Notes: generated from the letters alone by a model not told the origin. DNA of 42,466 nt from Atopostipes sp963558565 (GCA_963558565.1 CAUWGX010000015.1:1-42466), one strand, 5' to 3'; counted from the stretch's first letter, positions 1 to 8,701 are shown. Translations and numbers: made by a program.

Positions 1-96
1 GACCCCTGCACATTTTGGTTGTATTACTTTGTTTAGTTTTCAAAGATCTATTCTTCACAGAAGCTTTCTCATAAAATTTATCGGCTTCATGTGAGC
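1..96 (-). other. rRNA operon leader (5' end, operon continues left of window)
   Basis: Read on the minus strand this stretch contains the boxA-like phrase CTTTGAAAACTAAACAAAG followed by a CAACCAAAATGTGCAGGG-type sequence, as is usual in the leader before 16S rRNA in low-GC Gram-positives. It sits directly downstream of two strong tandem promoters. No 16S sequence is reached, so the rRNA assignment is an inference from leader and promoters. lysS followed by an rRNA operon is a common Lactobacillales order. Confidence 0.7.
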
Positions 97-102
97 TTTA
101 AT

Positions 103-131
103 ATTGTATAACGAATGGATTTAAATGTCAA
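103..131 (-). promoter_or_regulatory. proximal rRNA promoter (P2)
   Basis: On the minus strand TTGACA (126-131) and TACAAT (103-108) are separated by exactly 17 bp. This near-consensus sigma-A promoter fires into the rRNA leader at about position 96. Confidence 0.8.
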
Positions 132-202
132 GAGGTTTTTTCTTTTTTCTTAACTTTTTCAACTCGTTATTAAATGTCTGCTGCAAAACAGCGACAAGTA
201 AT

Positions 203-231
203 ATGATACCAATTTAACTTCTGCTCGTCAA
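203..231 (-). promoter_or_regulatory. distal rRNA promoter (P1)
   Basis: On the minus strand TTGACG (226-231) and TATCAT (203-208) are separated by 17 bp, 100 bp upstream of the proximal promoter. Tandem promoters at this spacing are typical of rRNA operons. Confidence 0.7.
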
Positions 232-328
232 GGATATTTTGCAATTATTTTAAAAAGGCAAACTCTTATTTTCACTTTAAGTCATTTCCGGAGCTCTACT
301 ACAGTGTTCTTCCTTTTAAAAAAATTAA

Positions 329-383
329 AAAAGTTATTCATTGAAAAATAGATTTCGACTCTATTCCTCATTAAATAACTTTT
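329..383 (-). terminator. intrinsic terminator of the AI-2E-family gene
   Basis: A 10-bp stem (329-338 with 374-383, AAAAGTTATT/AATAACTTTT) with a long loop is followed on the minus strand by a strong T-rich run. It lies just after the stop codon at 395. Confidence 0.6.
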
Positions 384-394
384 GAATGGTCCTT

Positions 395-1576
395 TTATTC
401 TTCTAGTTTATAAATGTTATCAAGAGTTTTCTCTTCGTACATTCCTTTTTCGGCTCCATAGTATTTGTTGTAACGTGCTTTGAATTTTTGGAAAGCATAA
501 GTGACAAATACTTTAATAATCGCATAAATCGGAACCCCTAGGATCATTCCCACTAAACCAAGTAATTCACCCATAATAAGTAGAATAAAGATAATCGTTA
601 CAGGGTGAACGTTTAAAGAACGGCCTAAAACGTTCGGTTCAACTAAGTTTCCTTCAACAAATTGAATAATCGCCCACACGATAGTCAGTTGACCGACCAT
701 CCAAAAAGAATCCGTCAGGGCAATGACCGCTGCGGGGATAAAGGTTAAGGTTGGCCCTAGATAAGGAATAAAGGATAAGATTCCTCCAGCAACTGCTAAA
801 ACTCCATTATAATTTAATCCTATAATGGAAAAGCCAACAAACATGAGCACACCATTTACGATTGCAATAATGATTTGTCCTTTAATATACCCTCCAACTT
901 GTGTGTCAATGGCTCTTAAAATGGATGCAATATCTTTTCGACCACCTGGTGGAATTTTACCCATCAAGCCCTTCATAAATTGCGAACCGTCTTTTAATAA
1001 GAAAAACAAAATAATCGGAACCATTAATAGGATCACAAATATATTGGTAACACTTGAGATGATATTTCCAACACTAGAAAATCCTTCAGATAGATAATTC
1101 ATAAAATTTGTTTCAATATTATCGAAATAACCTAACGCTTCATTAAGAGCGTTCTGTTGATCGGCATTTTGTGAAATGTTATTAAAGATCTCTCTTATAA
1201 AATTTGTGAGATTCTCAAATAAAGTAGGAATTGATTGGACCAGTTCGATAAATTGCTGTTGTAAAGTAGGGATTAACCATAAAATTAACAGCGTGAGTAA
1301 ACCAGCAAAGAAGACATAGATTCCAATAATTGCCCAAAGTCTTTTAATCTTTTTGCTTTCAAGAAAATCTACAACGGGATCTATGAAGTAATAAAGTATA
1401 AACGAAAGGACTAATGGCGTGATCACTGTGGAGAGCACAGTGACTATTGGCCGCAAGATAAAATCTAGTTGGGAATATAATAGAACAATTGCTCCAATTA
1501 ACAATAAGAGAACAAAAGTAAATACTATATTATTACCGCCTAAAAACTTCATCCACTTTGTTTGTCTTTCTTTCAT
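395..1576 (-). CDS. AI-2E/PerM family membrane transporter
   Basis: A 393-residue integral membrane protein. Hydrophobic segments lie near residues 14-36, 41-64, 81-104, 170-198, 228-250, 255-290, 293-310 and 325-360, with an extracytoplasmic amphipathic stretch at about 105-165. The GGILSFIPYLGP phrase near residue 265 is the family's conserved signature (PF01594, YrrI/YueF/YtvI type). Members export diverse solutes or act as ion antiporters, and the AI-2 role is documented for only a few, so no substrate is assigned. An AGGGTGG ribosome site precedes the ATG. The gene lies downstream of lysS on the same strand, separated by a hairpin, and is followed by its own terminator before the rRNA promoters. 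Confidence 0.9.
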   Translation of the reverse strand: MKERQTKWMKFLGGNNIVFTFVLLLLIGAIVLLYSQLDFILRPIVTVLSTVITPLVLSFILYYFIDPVVDFLESKKIKRLWAIIGIYVFFAGLLTLLILWLIPTLQQQFIELVQSIPTLFENLTNFIREIFNNISQNADQQNALNEALGYFDNIETNFMNYLSEGFSSVGNIISSVTNIFVILLMVPIILFFLLKDGSQFMKGLMGKIPPGGRKDIASILRAIDTQVGGYIKGQIIIAIVNGVLMFVGFSIIGLNYNGVLAVAGGILSFIPYLGPTLTFIPAAVIALTDSFWMVGQLTIVWAIIQFVEGNLVEPNVLGRSLNVHPVTIIFILLIMGELLGLVGMILGVPIYAIIKVFVTYAFQKFKARYNKYYGAEKGMYEEKTLDNIYKLEE

Positions 1577-1636
1577 AAAACCACCCTAGCATTAGACATT
1601 ATTTTTTTCTTACCTACTATGTTTATAATACACGAA

Positions 1637-1673
1637 GAAGGCTGATGGCACAATCAATGCGCCATCAGCCTTC
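1637..1673. terminator. hairpin between lysS and the AI-2E gene
   Basis: A perfect 13-bp stem (1637-1649 with 1661-1673) with an 11-nt loop lies 15 bp beyond the lysS stop. The T-run (TTTTTTATTTTTT) lies on the plus-strand side, and no T-run follows on the lysS strand. It may therefore act mainly as a plus-strand terminator or as a 3' stability hairpin for lysS mRNA. Confidence 0.6.
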
Positions 1674-1687
1674 TCGTTTTTTATTTT

Positions 1688-3187
1688 TTAAACATTTCTT
1701 AAAGTTGGGAATAAGATGACGTCTCGAATAGATTGAGTATTTGTCAGTAACATGACTAAACGGTCAATTCCAATTCCGAGCCCGCCTGTTGGTGGAAGTC
1801 CATATTCTAATGCCTCCACAAATTCTTCATCAATGCCGTGCGCTTCTTCATTTCCTTGATCACGTTCCGCTTGTTGAGATTCAAAACGTTCACGCTGATC
1901 AAAAGGATCGTTTAACTCACTAAAGGCATTTCCATATTCATGGCCGGCAATAAAGAATTCAAAACGATCCGTAAATCGTGGATCTTCCTCGTTTTTCTTA
2001 GCGAGCGGTGAGATTTCAATAGGATGACCATATACAAAGGTCGGTTGTCTTAATGAACTTTCAACAAATTCTTCAAAGAATTCATTAATAACATGCCCAA
2101 CCGTTGCATATTCTTCAATCGCTACATTATGCTCTTCTGCGAGTGCACGTGCTTCTTCATTAGACATTTGCTCCCAGAAATCAACACCTGTTTTTTCTTT
2201 AATTAAATCGACCATATGACGTCGTGCCCATTCGCCACCCAATTCAATTTCTTCATCGCCATAAGTAATGGTTGTTGTACCATTGACTTCTTCAGCTACA
2301 TATTGAACTAAGTCTTCGACAAGGTCCATAACATCCCAGTAATCATGATACGCCGTATATAATTCAAGCATTGTAAACTCTGGGTTATGTGTAGTGTCGA
2401 TTCCTTCATTACGGAAGACACGACCGATTTCAAACACTTTTTCCATGCCACCAATGACTAAACGTTTCAAATGAAGTTCTAAGGCAATTCGAACATATAA
2501 CTCCATATCTAAAGCGTTATGGTGTGTAACGAATGGGCGAGCCGCTGCCCCACCAGGAATATTGTGTAAAGTTGGTGTTTCAACTTCAATATAACCTTCA
2601 TCCGTAAGATATTTACGAATTTCCTGAAGAATCTTACTACGTTTTACAAACCGCTCCATACTTTCTTCGTTTGTAATTAAGTCTAAGTAACGTTTACGAT
2701 ATTTTGTTTCAACATCACTTAGCCCATAATATTGATCGGGTAATGGGCGTAATGATTTTGTGAGGAACGTTACATCATCAGCGCGGACAGTCAATTCTCC
2801 CGTGTTTGTTTTCATTAACACACCTTCAACACCAATAAAGTCCCCTAAATCGGCATCTTGGAAAATTTCATATTGTTCCTCGCCTACTGCATCTAAACGA
2901 ACATAAATTTGAATCGAGCCTTTACGATCTTTTAAGTTAGCAAAACTTGCTTTTCCGCTTCCACGTTTTGCCATTAAACGACCGCTGATTTGGGCTGGGA
3001 TTTCTTTTTCTTGTAAATCTTCTTTTGAAAATTCATCGTATTCGTCAATTAAATCCGCCGATAAATTTTTCTGCTCGTAGCGATCTCCAAAAGGATCGAC
3101 GCCTTTTTCTCTAAGTTCGGCCATTTTTTCACGGCGAACGATCATTTGATCGTTTAGATCTTCAATATGTTCATTATCTTTAACCAT
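1688..3187 (-). CDS. lysS: lysyl-tRNA synthetase, class II
   Basis: A 499-residue enzyme, normal length, that charges tRNA-Lys. An OB-fold anticodon-binding domain occupies roughly residues 55-160. The class II catalytic core follows with motif 1 (GYIEVETPTLHNIPGG), motif 2 (FEIGRVFRNEGIDTTHNPEF) and motif 3 (GGLGIGIDRLVML) near the C-terminus. The ATG is preceded by AAAGGAAG at good spacing. In most Lactobacillales lysS follows hslO (often with dusB) and precedes an rRNA operon. Here the nrd operon lies divergently between hslO and lysS, and dusB is absent. Confidence 0.97.
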   Translation of the reverse strand: MVKDNEHIEDLNDQMIVRREKMAELREKGVDPFGDRYEQKNLSADLIDEYDEFSKEDLQEKEIPAQISGRLMAKRGSGKASFANLKDRKGSIQIYVRLDAVGEEQYEIFQDADLGDFIGVEGVLMKTNTGELTVRADDVTFLTKSLRPLPDQYYGLSDVETKYRKRYLDLITNEESMERFVKRSKILQEIRKYLTDEGYIEVETPTLHNIPGGAAARPFVTHHNALDMELYVRIALELHLKRLVIGGMEKVFEIGRVFRNEGIDTTHNPEFTMLELYTAYHDYWDVMDLVEDLVQYVAEEVNGTTTITYGDEEIELGGEWARRHMVDLIKEKTGVDFWEQMSNEEARALAEEHNVAIEEYATVGHVINEFFEEFVESSLRQPTFVYGHPIEISPLAKKNEEDPRFTDRFEFFIAGHEYGNAFSELNDPFDQRERFESQQAERDQGNEEAHGIDEEFVEALEYGLPPTGGLGIGIDRLVMLLTNTQSIRDVILFPTLRNV

Positions 3188-3309
3188 ACTTGTCGGCTTC
3201 CTTTCTTTTTATACTTACAATAATAGTACCAGTGCTTTTTTATTTATTCCATTCCTTAATTGATTCATTCAGGTCGAATGGATTTATTTCATAAAATCAA
3301 TCAACTAAC

Positions 3310-3338
3310 ATAGTATCATATTTTGCGATTCTCTGAAA
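3310..3338 (-). promoter_or_regulatory. possible lysS promoter
   Basis: On the minus strand an extended -10 (TGATACTAT, core 3310-3315) lies 17 bp from a weak TTTCAG -35 (3333-3338), giving a 5' UTR of about 115 nt. I saw no T-box specifier or T-box sequence in that UTR. Confidence 0.35.
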
Positions 3339-3414
3339 GCTTTTAATAACAAGTTTCAAATTATGGTATACAATTTTTAGGTATTAAAATGAATATGCAA
3401 ACAAAAATACTTGC

Positions 3415-3442
3415 TTGAACTCCCTTTAGAATATGTTATAAT
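3415..3442 (+). promoter_or_regulatory. nrd operon promoter
   Basis: TTGAAC (3415-3420) and a perfect TATAAT (3437-3442) are 16 bp apart, starting transcription about 50 bp before the riboswitch P1 stem. Confidence 0.75.
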
Positions 3443-3500
3443 TCCTACATGTAGTATAAATTTTATAAAAAACAATTAAATAACACAAAATATAGTATCT

Positions 3501-3678
3501 CAAGTACATGGTGGCATTTCGATGCCTTAAAAGGGAAGCCAGTTAAAAGCTGACGCTGCCCCCGCAACTGTATGTGTGGACGAATTAACAATCCACTGTA
3601 TCAAGGTTTCTGTCAAAAAACGATATGGGAAGGGTTATAGTAGGACGAAGCACAAGCCAGGAGACCTGCCAGTACTTG
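3501..3678 (+). promoter_or_regulatory. cobalamin (adenosylcobalamin) riboswitch upstream of nrdHIEF
   Basis: The B12-box core is plain: AAAAGGGAAGCCAGT, then GCTGACGCTGCCCCCGCAACT, and near the 3' end AGCACAAGCCAGGAGACCTG. A closing P1 stem forms between CAAGTAC (3501-3507) and GTACTTG (3672-3678). A rho-independent terminator lies 75 nt downstream, so control is probably by transcription termination: B12 present, nrd off. An imperfect hairpin at about 3709-3750 may be the alternative structure. Known logic in other bacteria is that B12 riboswitches shut off B12-independent isozymes when a B12-dependent enzyme is available, here presumably a class II RNR (NrdJ) encoded elsewhere. Confidence 0.93.
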
Positions 3679-3750
3679 TAGTTTCTATTTTTCGGGGATG
3701 AAAAAGAAGAAACGATAGAACTGCTTTATACTGACTTTCTGTCGTTTTCT

Positions 3751-3782
3751 AACCGTTCATCCAAAATGAACGGTTTTTTTGT
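3751..3782 (+). terminator. riboswitch-controlled intrinsic terminator
   Basis: A 10-bp perfect stem (AACCGTTCAT 3751-3760 with 3766-3775), a 5-nt loop and a run of T's form a classic attenuator between the cobalamin riboswitch and nrdH. Confidence 0.88.
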
Positions 3783-3867
3783 TGCTTAAAGGAGGAAATT
3801 TAAAAGAACGATATACTACTCCCCTTTATGATTGAGAGACCTTAAAAAATTAATTGGAGGAATGAAA

Positions 3868-4107
3868 ATGACCATTACAGTTTATTCAAAAAGCGGTTGT
3901 CCCGAATGCGTCTTTACTAAAAAATTCTTAGAAGCAGAAAATGTCCCTTATATAGAAAAAAGAGTCGACAAAAATGAGGACTATTTAGCGGAGGTTACTC
4001 TTTTAGGTTATCGCTCTCTGCCTGTTATAAAAATTGATGAAGATGAAACTTTCACCGGCTATCGCCCAGAAAAATTAGAAAATCTGGTGCTCGCATGGCA
4101 AAAATAG
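3868..4107 (+). CDS. nrdH: NrdH glutaredoxin-like redoxin
   Basis: A 79-residue thioredoxin-fold protein that reduces the class Ib ribonucleotide reductase NrdE. The redox motif is SGCPECVFTKKFL, with CPEC near residue 10. A cis-proline region (YRSLPVIKI) and a C-terminal GYRPEKL follow, as expected for NrdH. The start at 3868 is chosen because GGAGG at 3856-3860 gives 7-nt spacing. The ATG at 3862 is too close to that site, and the in-frame TTG at 3832 has no ribosome site. It overlaps nrdI by 13 bp, so the two are probably translationally coupled. Confidence 0.93.
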   Translation: MTITVYSKSGCPECVFTKKFLEAENVPYIEKRVDKNEDYLAEVTLLGYRSLPVIKIDEDETFTGYRPEKLENLVLAWQK

Positions 4108-4487
4108 TCTACTATTCTCAAACCGGACAAACTAGAAAATTTGTAGATAAAATTAAAAATATTGAGAACATTGAAATTACACCAAATAACTTTGAATTTG
4201 AAATGGCAGAAGCTTTTATATTAGTCATGCCTTCTTATGAAACAAATGTCCATCCAATTGTGATCGATACTGCTGCTGATTTTTTGGAAACCGCAGATAA
4301 TCTTTCATATTGTAAAGGTTTATTTGGATGTGGTAATCGAAACTTTGCAGAATTGTTTTGTATAACAGCTAGAACACTCGCTGAAGAGTATGATATACCC
4401 CTTCTGCATACACTCGAATTTCAAGGGTCCCCTTTAGATGTTCAAAAAATGGAAGAGGAGTTGTTACAAATTGACCACAATCACTAA
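4095..4487 (+). CDS. nrdI: NrdI flavodoxin-like protein
   Basis: A 130-residue FMN flavodoxin that supplies the oxidant for assembling the dimanganese-tyrosyl radical cofactor of NrdF. The phosphate-binding loop YSQTGQTRKFV is near residues 7-17. The MPSYETN and GLFGCGNRNFAELFC loops that contact the isoalloxazine ring are present. The length is normal for Firmicutes NrdI. The start lies inside nrdH and the 3' end overlaps the proposed TTG start of nrdE by 17 bp, so nrdH, nrdI and nrdE form a tightly coupled unit. Confidence 0.93.
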   Translation: MAKIVYYSQTGQTRKFVDKIKNIENIEITPNNFEFEMAEAFILVMPSYETNVHPIVIDTAADFLETADNLSYCKGLFGCGNRNFAELFCITARTLAEEYDIPLLHTLEFQGSPLDVQKMEEELLQIDHNH

Positions 4488-6666
4488 GAAAGCTGTCGAA
4501 AAACCAGAAGATATTACCTATTTTAAGCTAAATAACATGGTAAACATTCCGACTGAAAATAACGAGATTCAGCTAGATAAAGATAAAGAAGCTGTACGAG
4601 CGTACTTTTTAGAAAATATCAATCCGAATACTGTCTTCTTTTATACATTAGAAGAAAAAATTGATTACTTAATCGAAAATGATTATATAGAAGAAACATT
4701 TATTCAAAAATATAATTTTTCATTTATAAAAGAGTTGTTCCAATTTTTATATGATCAAAAATTCCGTTTCAACAGTTTCATGGGCGCTTATAAGTTTTAT
4801 AACCAATATGCTCTAAAAACAAATGATGGCCGTAAATTTTTAGAGAGATATGAAGACCGCATTGGCTTTGTGTCCCTATATTTAGCGGATGGAGATGAAA
4901 AGCTTGCTTGGAATATCGCGAAAGAACATATAAACCAACGGCTACAGCTCGCCACCCCCACCTTTTTAAATGCGGGTAAAAAAGCTCGAGGAGAGCTCGT
5001 TAGTTGTTTCTTACTCGATGTACAAGACAATATGGAAGCTATTGGACGTTCGATTAACTCTGCGCTTCAATTGTCCAAACGTGGTGGAGGCGTCGGGATT
5101 AATTTAAGTAACTTGCGCGAAGCAGGTGCTCCGATTAAAAAAATCGCAAATGCAGGCTCAGGTGTTGTGCCGGTGATGAAAATTTTTGAAGATAGCTTTA
5201 GTTATGCGAACCAATTAGGCCAACGAAACGGCGCCGGCGCTGTGTATTTAAACGTGTTTCATCCAGATATTTACGAGTTCTTATCCACTAAAAAAGAAAA
5301 TGCGGATGAAAAAGTACGTGTTAAAACACTCTCTTTAGGATTAGTCGTGCCGGACAAGTATTATGAACTGCTAAAAACAAATGAACCGATGTATTTATTT
5401 AGTCCTTATGATGTTGAAAGAATTTACGGCGAGCCTTTTGCTTATATTGACGTGACAGAAAAATATGATGAAATGGTTCAAAATGAAGACATTAAAAAAT
5501 ATCAAATCAATGCGCGGGAATTAGAACAAGAGATTTCAAGATTACAGCAAGAATCTGGTTATCCTTACATTGTAAATGTGGATACTGCTAATCGCGAAAA
5601 CCCTATTTATGGTCGGATTGTCATGAGTAACTTATGTAGTGAAATTTTACAAGTGCAATCCCCTTCTGAGCTCAATGAAGATCTATCTTTTAAAGAAGTG
5701 GGTCATGATATCAGCTGTAATTTAGGTTCTACGAATATCACAGAAATGCTTCAATCCACTGATTTCGAAGCATCGATTGAAACAGCCATTCGTGCGCTGT
5801 CAGCGGTCTCTGATATGACGAATATTCAAGCTGTACCGACCGTTGAAAAAGGAAATAAAGCCTATAACTCAATCGGGTTAGGGGCAATGGGTCTTCACAC
5901 CGCTTTAGCTGTGAATCATATTCATTATGGTTCTAAAGAAGCTTTAGAATTTACGGACGCTTACTTCCGAGCTCTCCGCTTCTATGCTTTAAAAGCTAGT
6001 CATCAAATTGCGAAAGAAAAAGGGACCACGTTCTTTGAATTTGAAAAATCAGCCTACGCGGACGGTTCGTACTTAAAACGAAAATATATTAATCAACCGG
6101 AATTTTCATTTGAATCTGAAAAAGTACAAGCTATTTTCGAAAATGTAACCATGCCAACCATTAATGACTGGAAAGAGTTAAACGAGGCTATTATGAAGGA
6201 CGGTTTATATAATGCTTATTTATTAGCAATCGCTCCTACGGGCAGTATCTCCTATATTAATGAAGCATCCAGTTCACTCCACCCCGTCATTAACTTAATT
6301 GAAAATAGACAAGAAGAGAATATTGGATCAATTTACTATCCAGCTCCTCATTTAGATAATGAGACGATTCATTATTATAAATCAGCTTACGATACCGATA
6401 TGCGAGATGTTATTGATACTTATGCTACGGCTCAAGAGCATATCGACCAAGGAATGAGTTTAACTTTATTTATGCGTTCTGTTATTCCTGAAGGTTTATA
6501 TGAATGGAAAAATGGTAAATCACCCAATATGACCACAAGAGACTTAAATAAATTAAGGAACTATGCTTGGTCAAAAGGAATTAAATCCATTTATTATGTG
6601 CGTACGCATACAGGTGATGACTCGATAGAGATTGGTGTCAATGAATGTGAAAGCTGTGTTATTTAA
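4471..6666 (+). CDS. nrdE: class Ib ribonucleoside-diphosphate reductase, alpha subunit
   Basis: A protein of about 731 residues that reduces NDPs to dNDPs with NrdF. It shows the ATP-cone-lacking NrdE N-terminus (TYFKLNNMV, then DKDKEAVRAYFLENINPNTVFF). The active-site cysteine contexts RGELVSCFLLDV and SNLCSEILQ are present, as is PTGSISYINEASSS. The C-terminal redox pair ECESCVI delivers electrons from NrdH. I start at the TTG at 4471 because GAGGAG at 4455-4460 is 10 nt upstream and the N-terminus then matches the family. An upstream ATG at 4438 would add 11 residues and overlap nrdI more, and the ATG at 4537 is a weaker alternative. Expression is under the upstream B12 riboswitch. Confidence 0.95.
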   Translation: MTTITKKAVEKPEDITYFKLNNMVNIPTENNEIQLDKDKEAVRAYFLENINPNTVFFYTLEEKIDYLIENDYIEETFIQKYNFSFIKELFQFLYDQKFRFNSFMGAYKFYNQYALKTNDGRKFLERYEDRIGFVSLYLADGDEKLAWNIAKEHINQRLQLATPTFLNAGKKARGELVSCFLLDVQDNMEAIGRSINSALQLSKRGGGVGINLSNLREAGAPIKKIANAGSGVVPVMKIFEDSFSYANQLGQRNGAGAVYLNVFHPDIYEFLSTKKENADEKVRVKTLSLGLVVPDKYYELLKTNEPMYLFSPYDVERIYGEPFAYIDVTEKYDEMVQNEDIKKYQINARELEQEISRLQQESGYPYIVNVDTANRENPIYGRIVMSNLCSEILQVQSPSELNEDLSFKEVGHDISCNLGSTNITEMLQSTDFEASIETAIRALSAVSDMTNIQAVPTVEKGNKAYNSIGLGAMGLHTALAVNHIHYGSKEALEFTDAYFRALRFYALKASHQIAKEKGTTFFEFEKSAYADGSYLKRKYINQPEFSFESEKVQAIFENVTMPTINDWKELNEAIMKDGLYNAYLLAIAPTGSISYINEASSSLHPVINLIENRQEENIGSIYYPAPHLDNETIHYYKSAYDTDMRDVIDTYATAQEHIDQGMSLTLFMRSVIPEGLYEWKNGKSPNMTTRDLNKLRNYAWSKGIKSIYYVRTHTGDDSIEIGVNECESCVI

Positions 6667-6694
6667 AAAGAGATCGAAGGAGAAAGATGAATAA

Positions 6695-7702
6695 ATGACA
6701 AAAAGATATTTTAATCAAATTATCCAGGGAGACGAAACAAATCATGCGGTCGATTATTATAAATCAATTGATTGGAATCAAATTGAAGATGGCTTAGATA
6801 AAGCGACTTGGGAAAAATTAACTAGTCAGTTCTGGCTTGATACGCGTATTCCCGTCAGTAATGACCGAAACGATTGGCGCATGCTGTCTCCAGAAGAACA
6901 AGATGTGGTCAATAAAGCTTTTGTTGGCTTAACGTTACTCGACACGCTTCAATCAGAGGAAGGCGCAAATGTGATGCGGAATGACGTAAGAACTCAACAT
7001 GAAGAAGCGGTCTTGAACAATATTCTGTTTATGGAATCGGTCCATGCGAAATCTTATTCGACCATATTTATTTCTTTAAATACTTCCAATGAGATTGATA
7101 AAATTTTTGAATGGGGAAATAATAATGAAACTATTCAGTATAAAGCTAAACGGATCAACGAAGTTTACCAAAACGGGACACCTCTGCAGAAAAAAATAGC
7201 CAGTGTCTTTTTGGAATCCTTCTTATTCTATAGCGGTTTCTATGCCCCTCTTTGGTATTTAGGAAACAACAAGTTAGAAAATGTTGCTGAAATTATTAAA
7301 TTAATTATTCGAGATGAGTCTGTTCACGGCACTTATCTCGGCTATAAGTTCCAACTTGGATTCAATGAATTGCCCGAAGACGAGGCAAATGAATTAAAAG
7401 ATTGGATGTATGAATTGTTATTCGATTTGATGCAAAATGAAGAAAAATTTACAGAAGAAGTGTATGCCCAAATTGGTTGGACCCAAGATGTCAAAACGTT
7501 TATCCAGTACAATGCCAACAAAGCGCTGCAAAACTTAGGTTTCGAGCCTTTTTATAAAGAAGGAACCGCAGAGAATGTAAATCCGATTGTCATGAACGGC
7601 ATATCAACTGAATCTTCCAATCATGACTTCTTCTCACAAGTCGGTAATAGCTACTTAATGGGTGAATCAGAAGCGATGGAAGAAGACGATTATGATTTTT
7701 AG
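6695..7702 (+). CDS. nrdF: class Ib ribonucleotide reductase, beta subunit
   Basis: A 335-residue radical-generating subunit. Ferritin-like helices carry the metal ligands and radical tyrosine: the DTLQSEEG helix, E..H...Y in ESVHAKSYSTIF, the LESFLFYSGFY helix and RDESVHGTYLGYKF. The GAAGGAGA ribosome site at 6676-6683 serves the ATG at 6695. A 3-codon ATG-AAT-AAA-TGA reading frame starts at 6687 and ends on the nrdF ATG. It lies 28 bp after nrdE and is the last gene of the operon, followed by a bidirectional terminator. Confidence 0.96.
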   Translation: MTKRYFNQIIQGDETNHAVDYYKSIDWNQIEDGLDKATWEKLTSQFWLDTRIPVSNDRNDWRMLSPEEQDVVNKAFVGLTLLDTLQSEEGANVMRNDVRTQHEEAVLNNILFMESVHAKSYSTIFISLNTSNEIDKIFEWGNNNETIQYKAKRINEVYQNGTPLQKKIASVFLESFLFYSGFYAPLWYLGNNKLENVAEIIKLIIRDESVHGTYLGYKFQLGFNELPEDEANELKDWMYELLFDLMQNEEKFTEEVYAQIGWTQDVKTFIQYNANKALQNLGFEPFYKEGTAENVNPIVMNGISTESSNHDFFSQVGNSYLMGESEAMEEDDYDF

Positions 7703-7747
7703 TTAAATGACTAAAAATAGCTTTTAAATATTAAATATCATTAAAAA

Positions 7748-7776
7748 TAGGAGGAGGTTCAATGAACCCCCTCCTA
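7748..7776. terminator. bidirectional terminator between nrdF and hslO
   Basis: A 13-bp stem with one mismatch (7748-7760 with 7764-7776, triloop) is flanked by TATTTTT on the plus side and by T-rich sequence on the minus side. It serves the convergent nrdF and hslO transcripts. Confidence 0.85.
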
Positions 7777-7781
7777 TATTT

Positions 7782-8663
7782 TTATTTAGCTTCTGCTTTT
7801 AATTCCTCAAGCTCTTCTGCTGTAAACTGATATTTATTTCCACAAAAATGGCAGACAGCCTCTGCGCCCTGGTCTTCATCAATCATTTGTTGGATTTCAT
7901 TTTTACCAAGTGACGTAATCGCACTCGCGAAACGTTCTTTTGAACAATCACACTTAAAGGAGACGGGCATTTCCTCTAGTATTTTATAGTTCTCTTGACC
8001 CACTAACTGACTTAATAAATTTTCCAAGTCTCTATTTTGATCCAGCATTTCTGAAACTTGAGGAAGATTTTTAAGGGTCTCTTCCAATTGGTCGAGAGTT
8101 TCTTCACTAGCACCAGGGAGCACTTGAATCATAAAACCGCCAGCAACCTGCACAGTTTCATCGGGGTTTACAATGACAGATAAGCCAAAGGAAGAAGGTG
8201 TTTGTTCAGAGACGGCCATATAATACGTAAAATCTTCAGCAAGCTCTCCGCTTACTAAAGGAACTTGGCCCACAAAGGGATTTTTTAATCCTAAGTCTTT
8301 TGAAACGGTCAGTCCTCCTTCAGTCCCTACCGCTCCTTTTACATCCAATTTTCCTTGATCATTTAATTCTAAAGCAACTTTTGGATTATGCACATATCCC
8401 TTGATCTCACCATACATATTCCCATCGACAATGATATAACCTAGTGGACCGTCTCCTTGAATTCGAACGGTTAATTTATCTTGTTGATTCTTTAAAGTGG
8501 CTGAAAGTAAAGTCGTCCCAATCATCGCACGACCCAAAGCAGCTGTAGCGGTATTCCAAGTATCATGACGCTCTCTTGCTTCTTCGACCATCTCTGTCGC
8601 ATCAACTACATAGACTCGTATTTCATTATTGTAAGCTAGAGCTTTTATTAAGGAATCTGACAT
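7782..8663 (-). CDS. hslO: Hsp33 redox-regulated chaperonin
   Basis: A 293-residue cytosolic holdase activated by oxidation. The N-terminal chaperone fold runs to about residue 230. The C-terminal zinc switch has the expected cysteines as FKCDCSKERF and VCHFCGNKY (CxC...CxxC). The start is set at the ATG at 8663, with GAAAGAG 8 nt upstream and N-terminus MSDSLIKALAY as in the family. An in-frame GTG three codons earlier is less well placed. It follows ftsH with a terminator between, in the conserved ftsH-hslO order. Confidence 0.95.
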   Translation of the reverse strand: MSDSLIKALAYNNEIRVYVVDATEMVEEARERHDTWNTATAALGRAMIGTTLLSATLKNQQDKLTVRIQGDGPLGYIIVDGNMYGEIKGYVHNPKVALELNDQGKLDVKGAVGTEGGLTVSKDLGLKNPFVGQVPLVSGELAEDFTYYMAVSEQTPSSFGLSVIVNPDETVQVAGGFMIQVLPGASEETLDQLEETLKNLPQVSEMLDQNRDLENLLSQLVGQENYKILEEMPVSFKCDCSKERFASAITSLGKNEIQQMIDEDQGAEAVCHFCGNKYQFTAEELEELKAEAK

Positions 8664-8701
8664 ATTATTCACTCTTTCATTATTTATTCTTTTATCCGTT
8701 A

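Noticed and set aside
3188..3414. T-box riboswitch upstream of lysS
   Set aside because: No T-box core, specifier loop or antiterminator is visible in the leader.
6687..6698. Leader peptide ATG-AAT-AAA-TGA before nrdF
   Set aside because: Three codons are too few to call a gene; it may only affect ribosome loading at the nrdF start.
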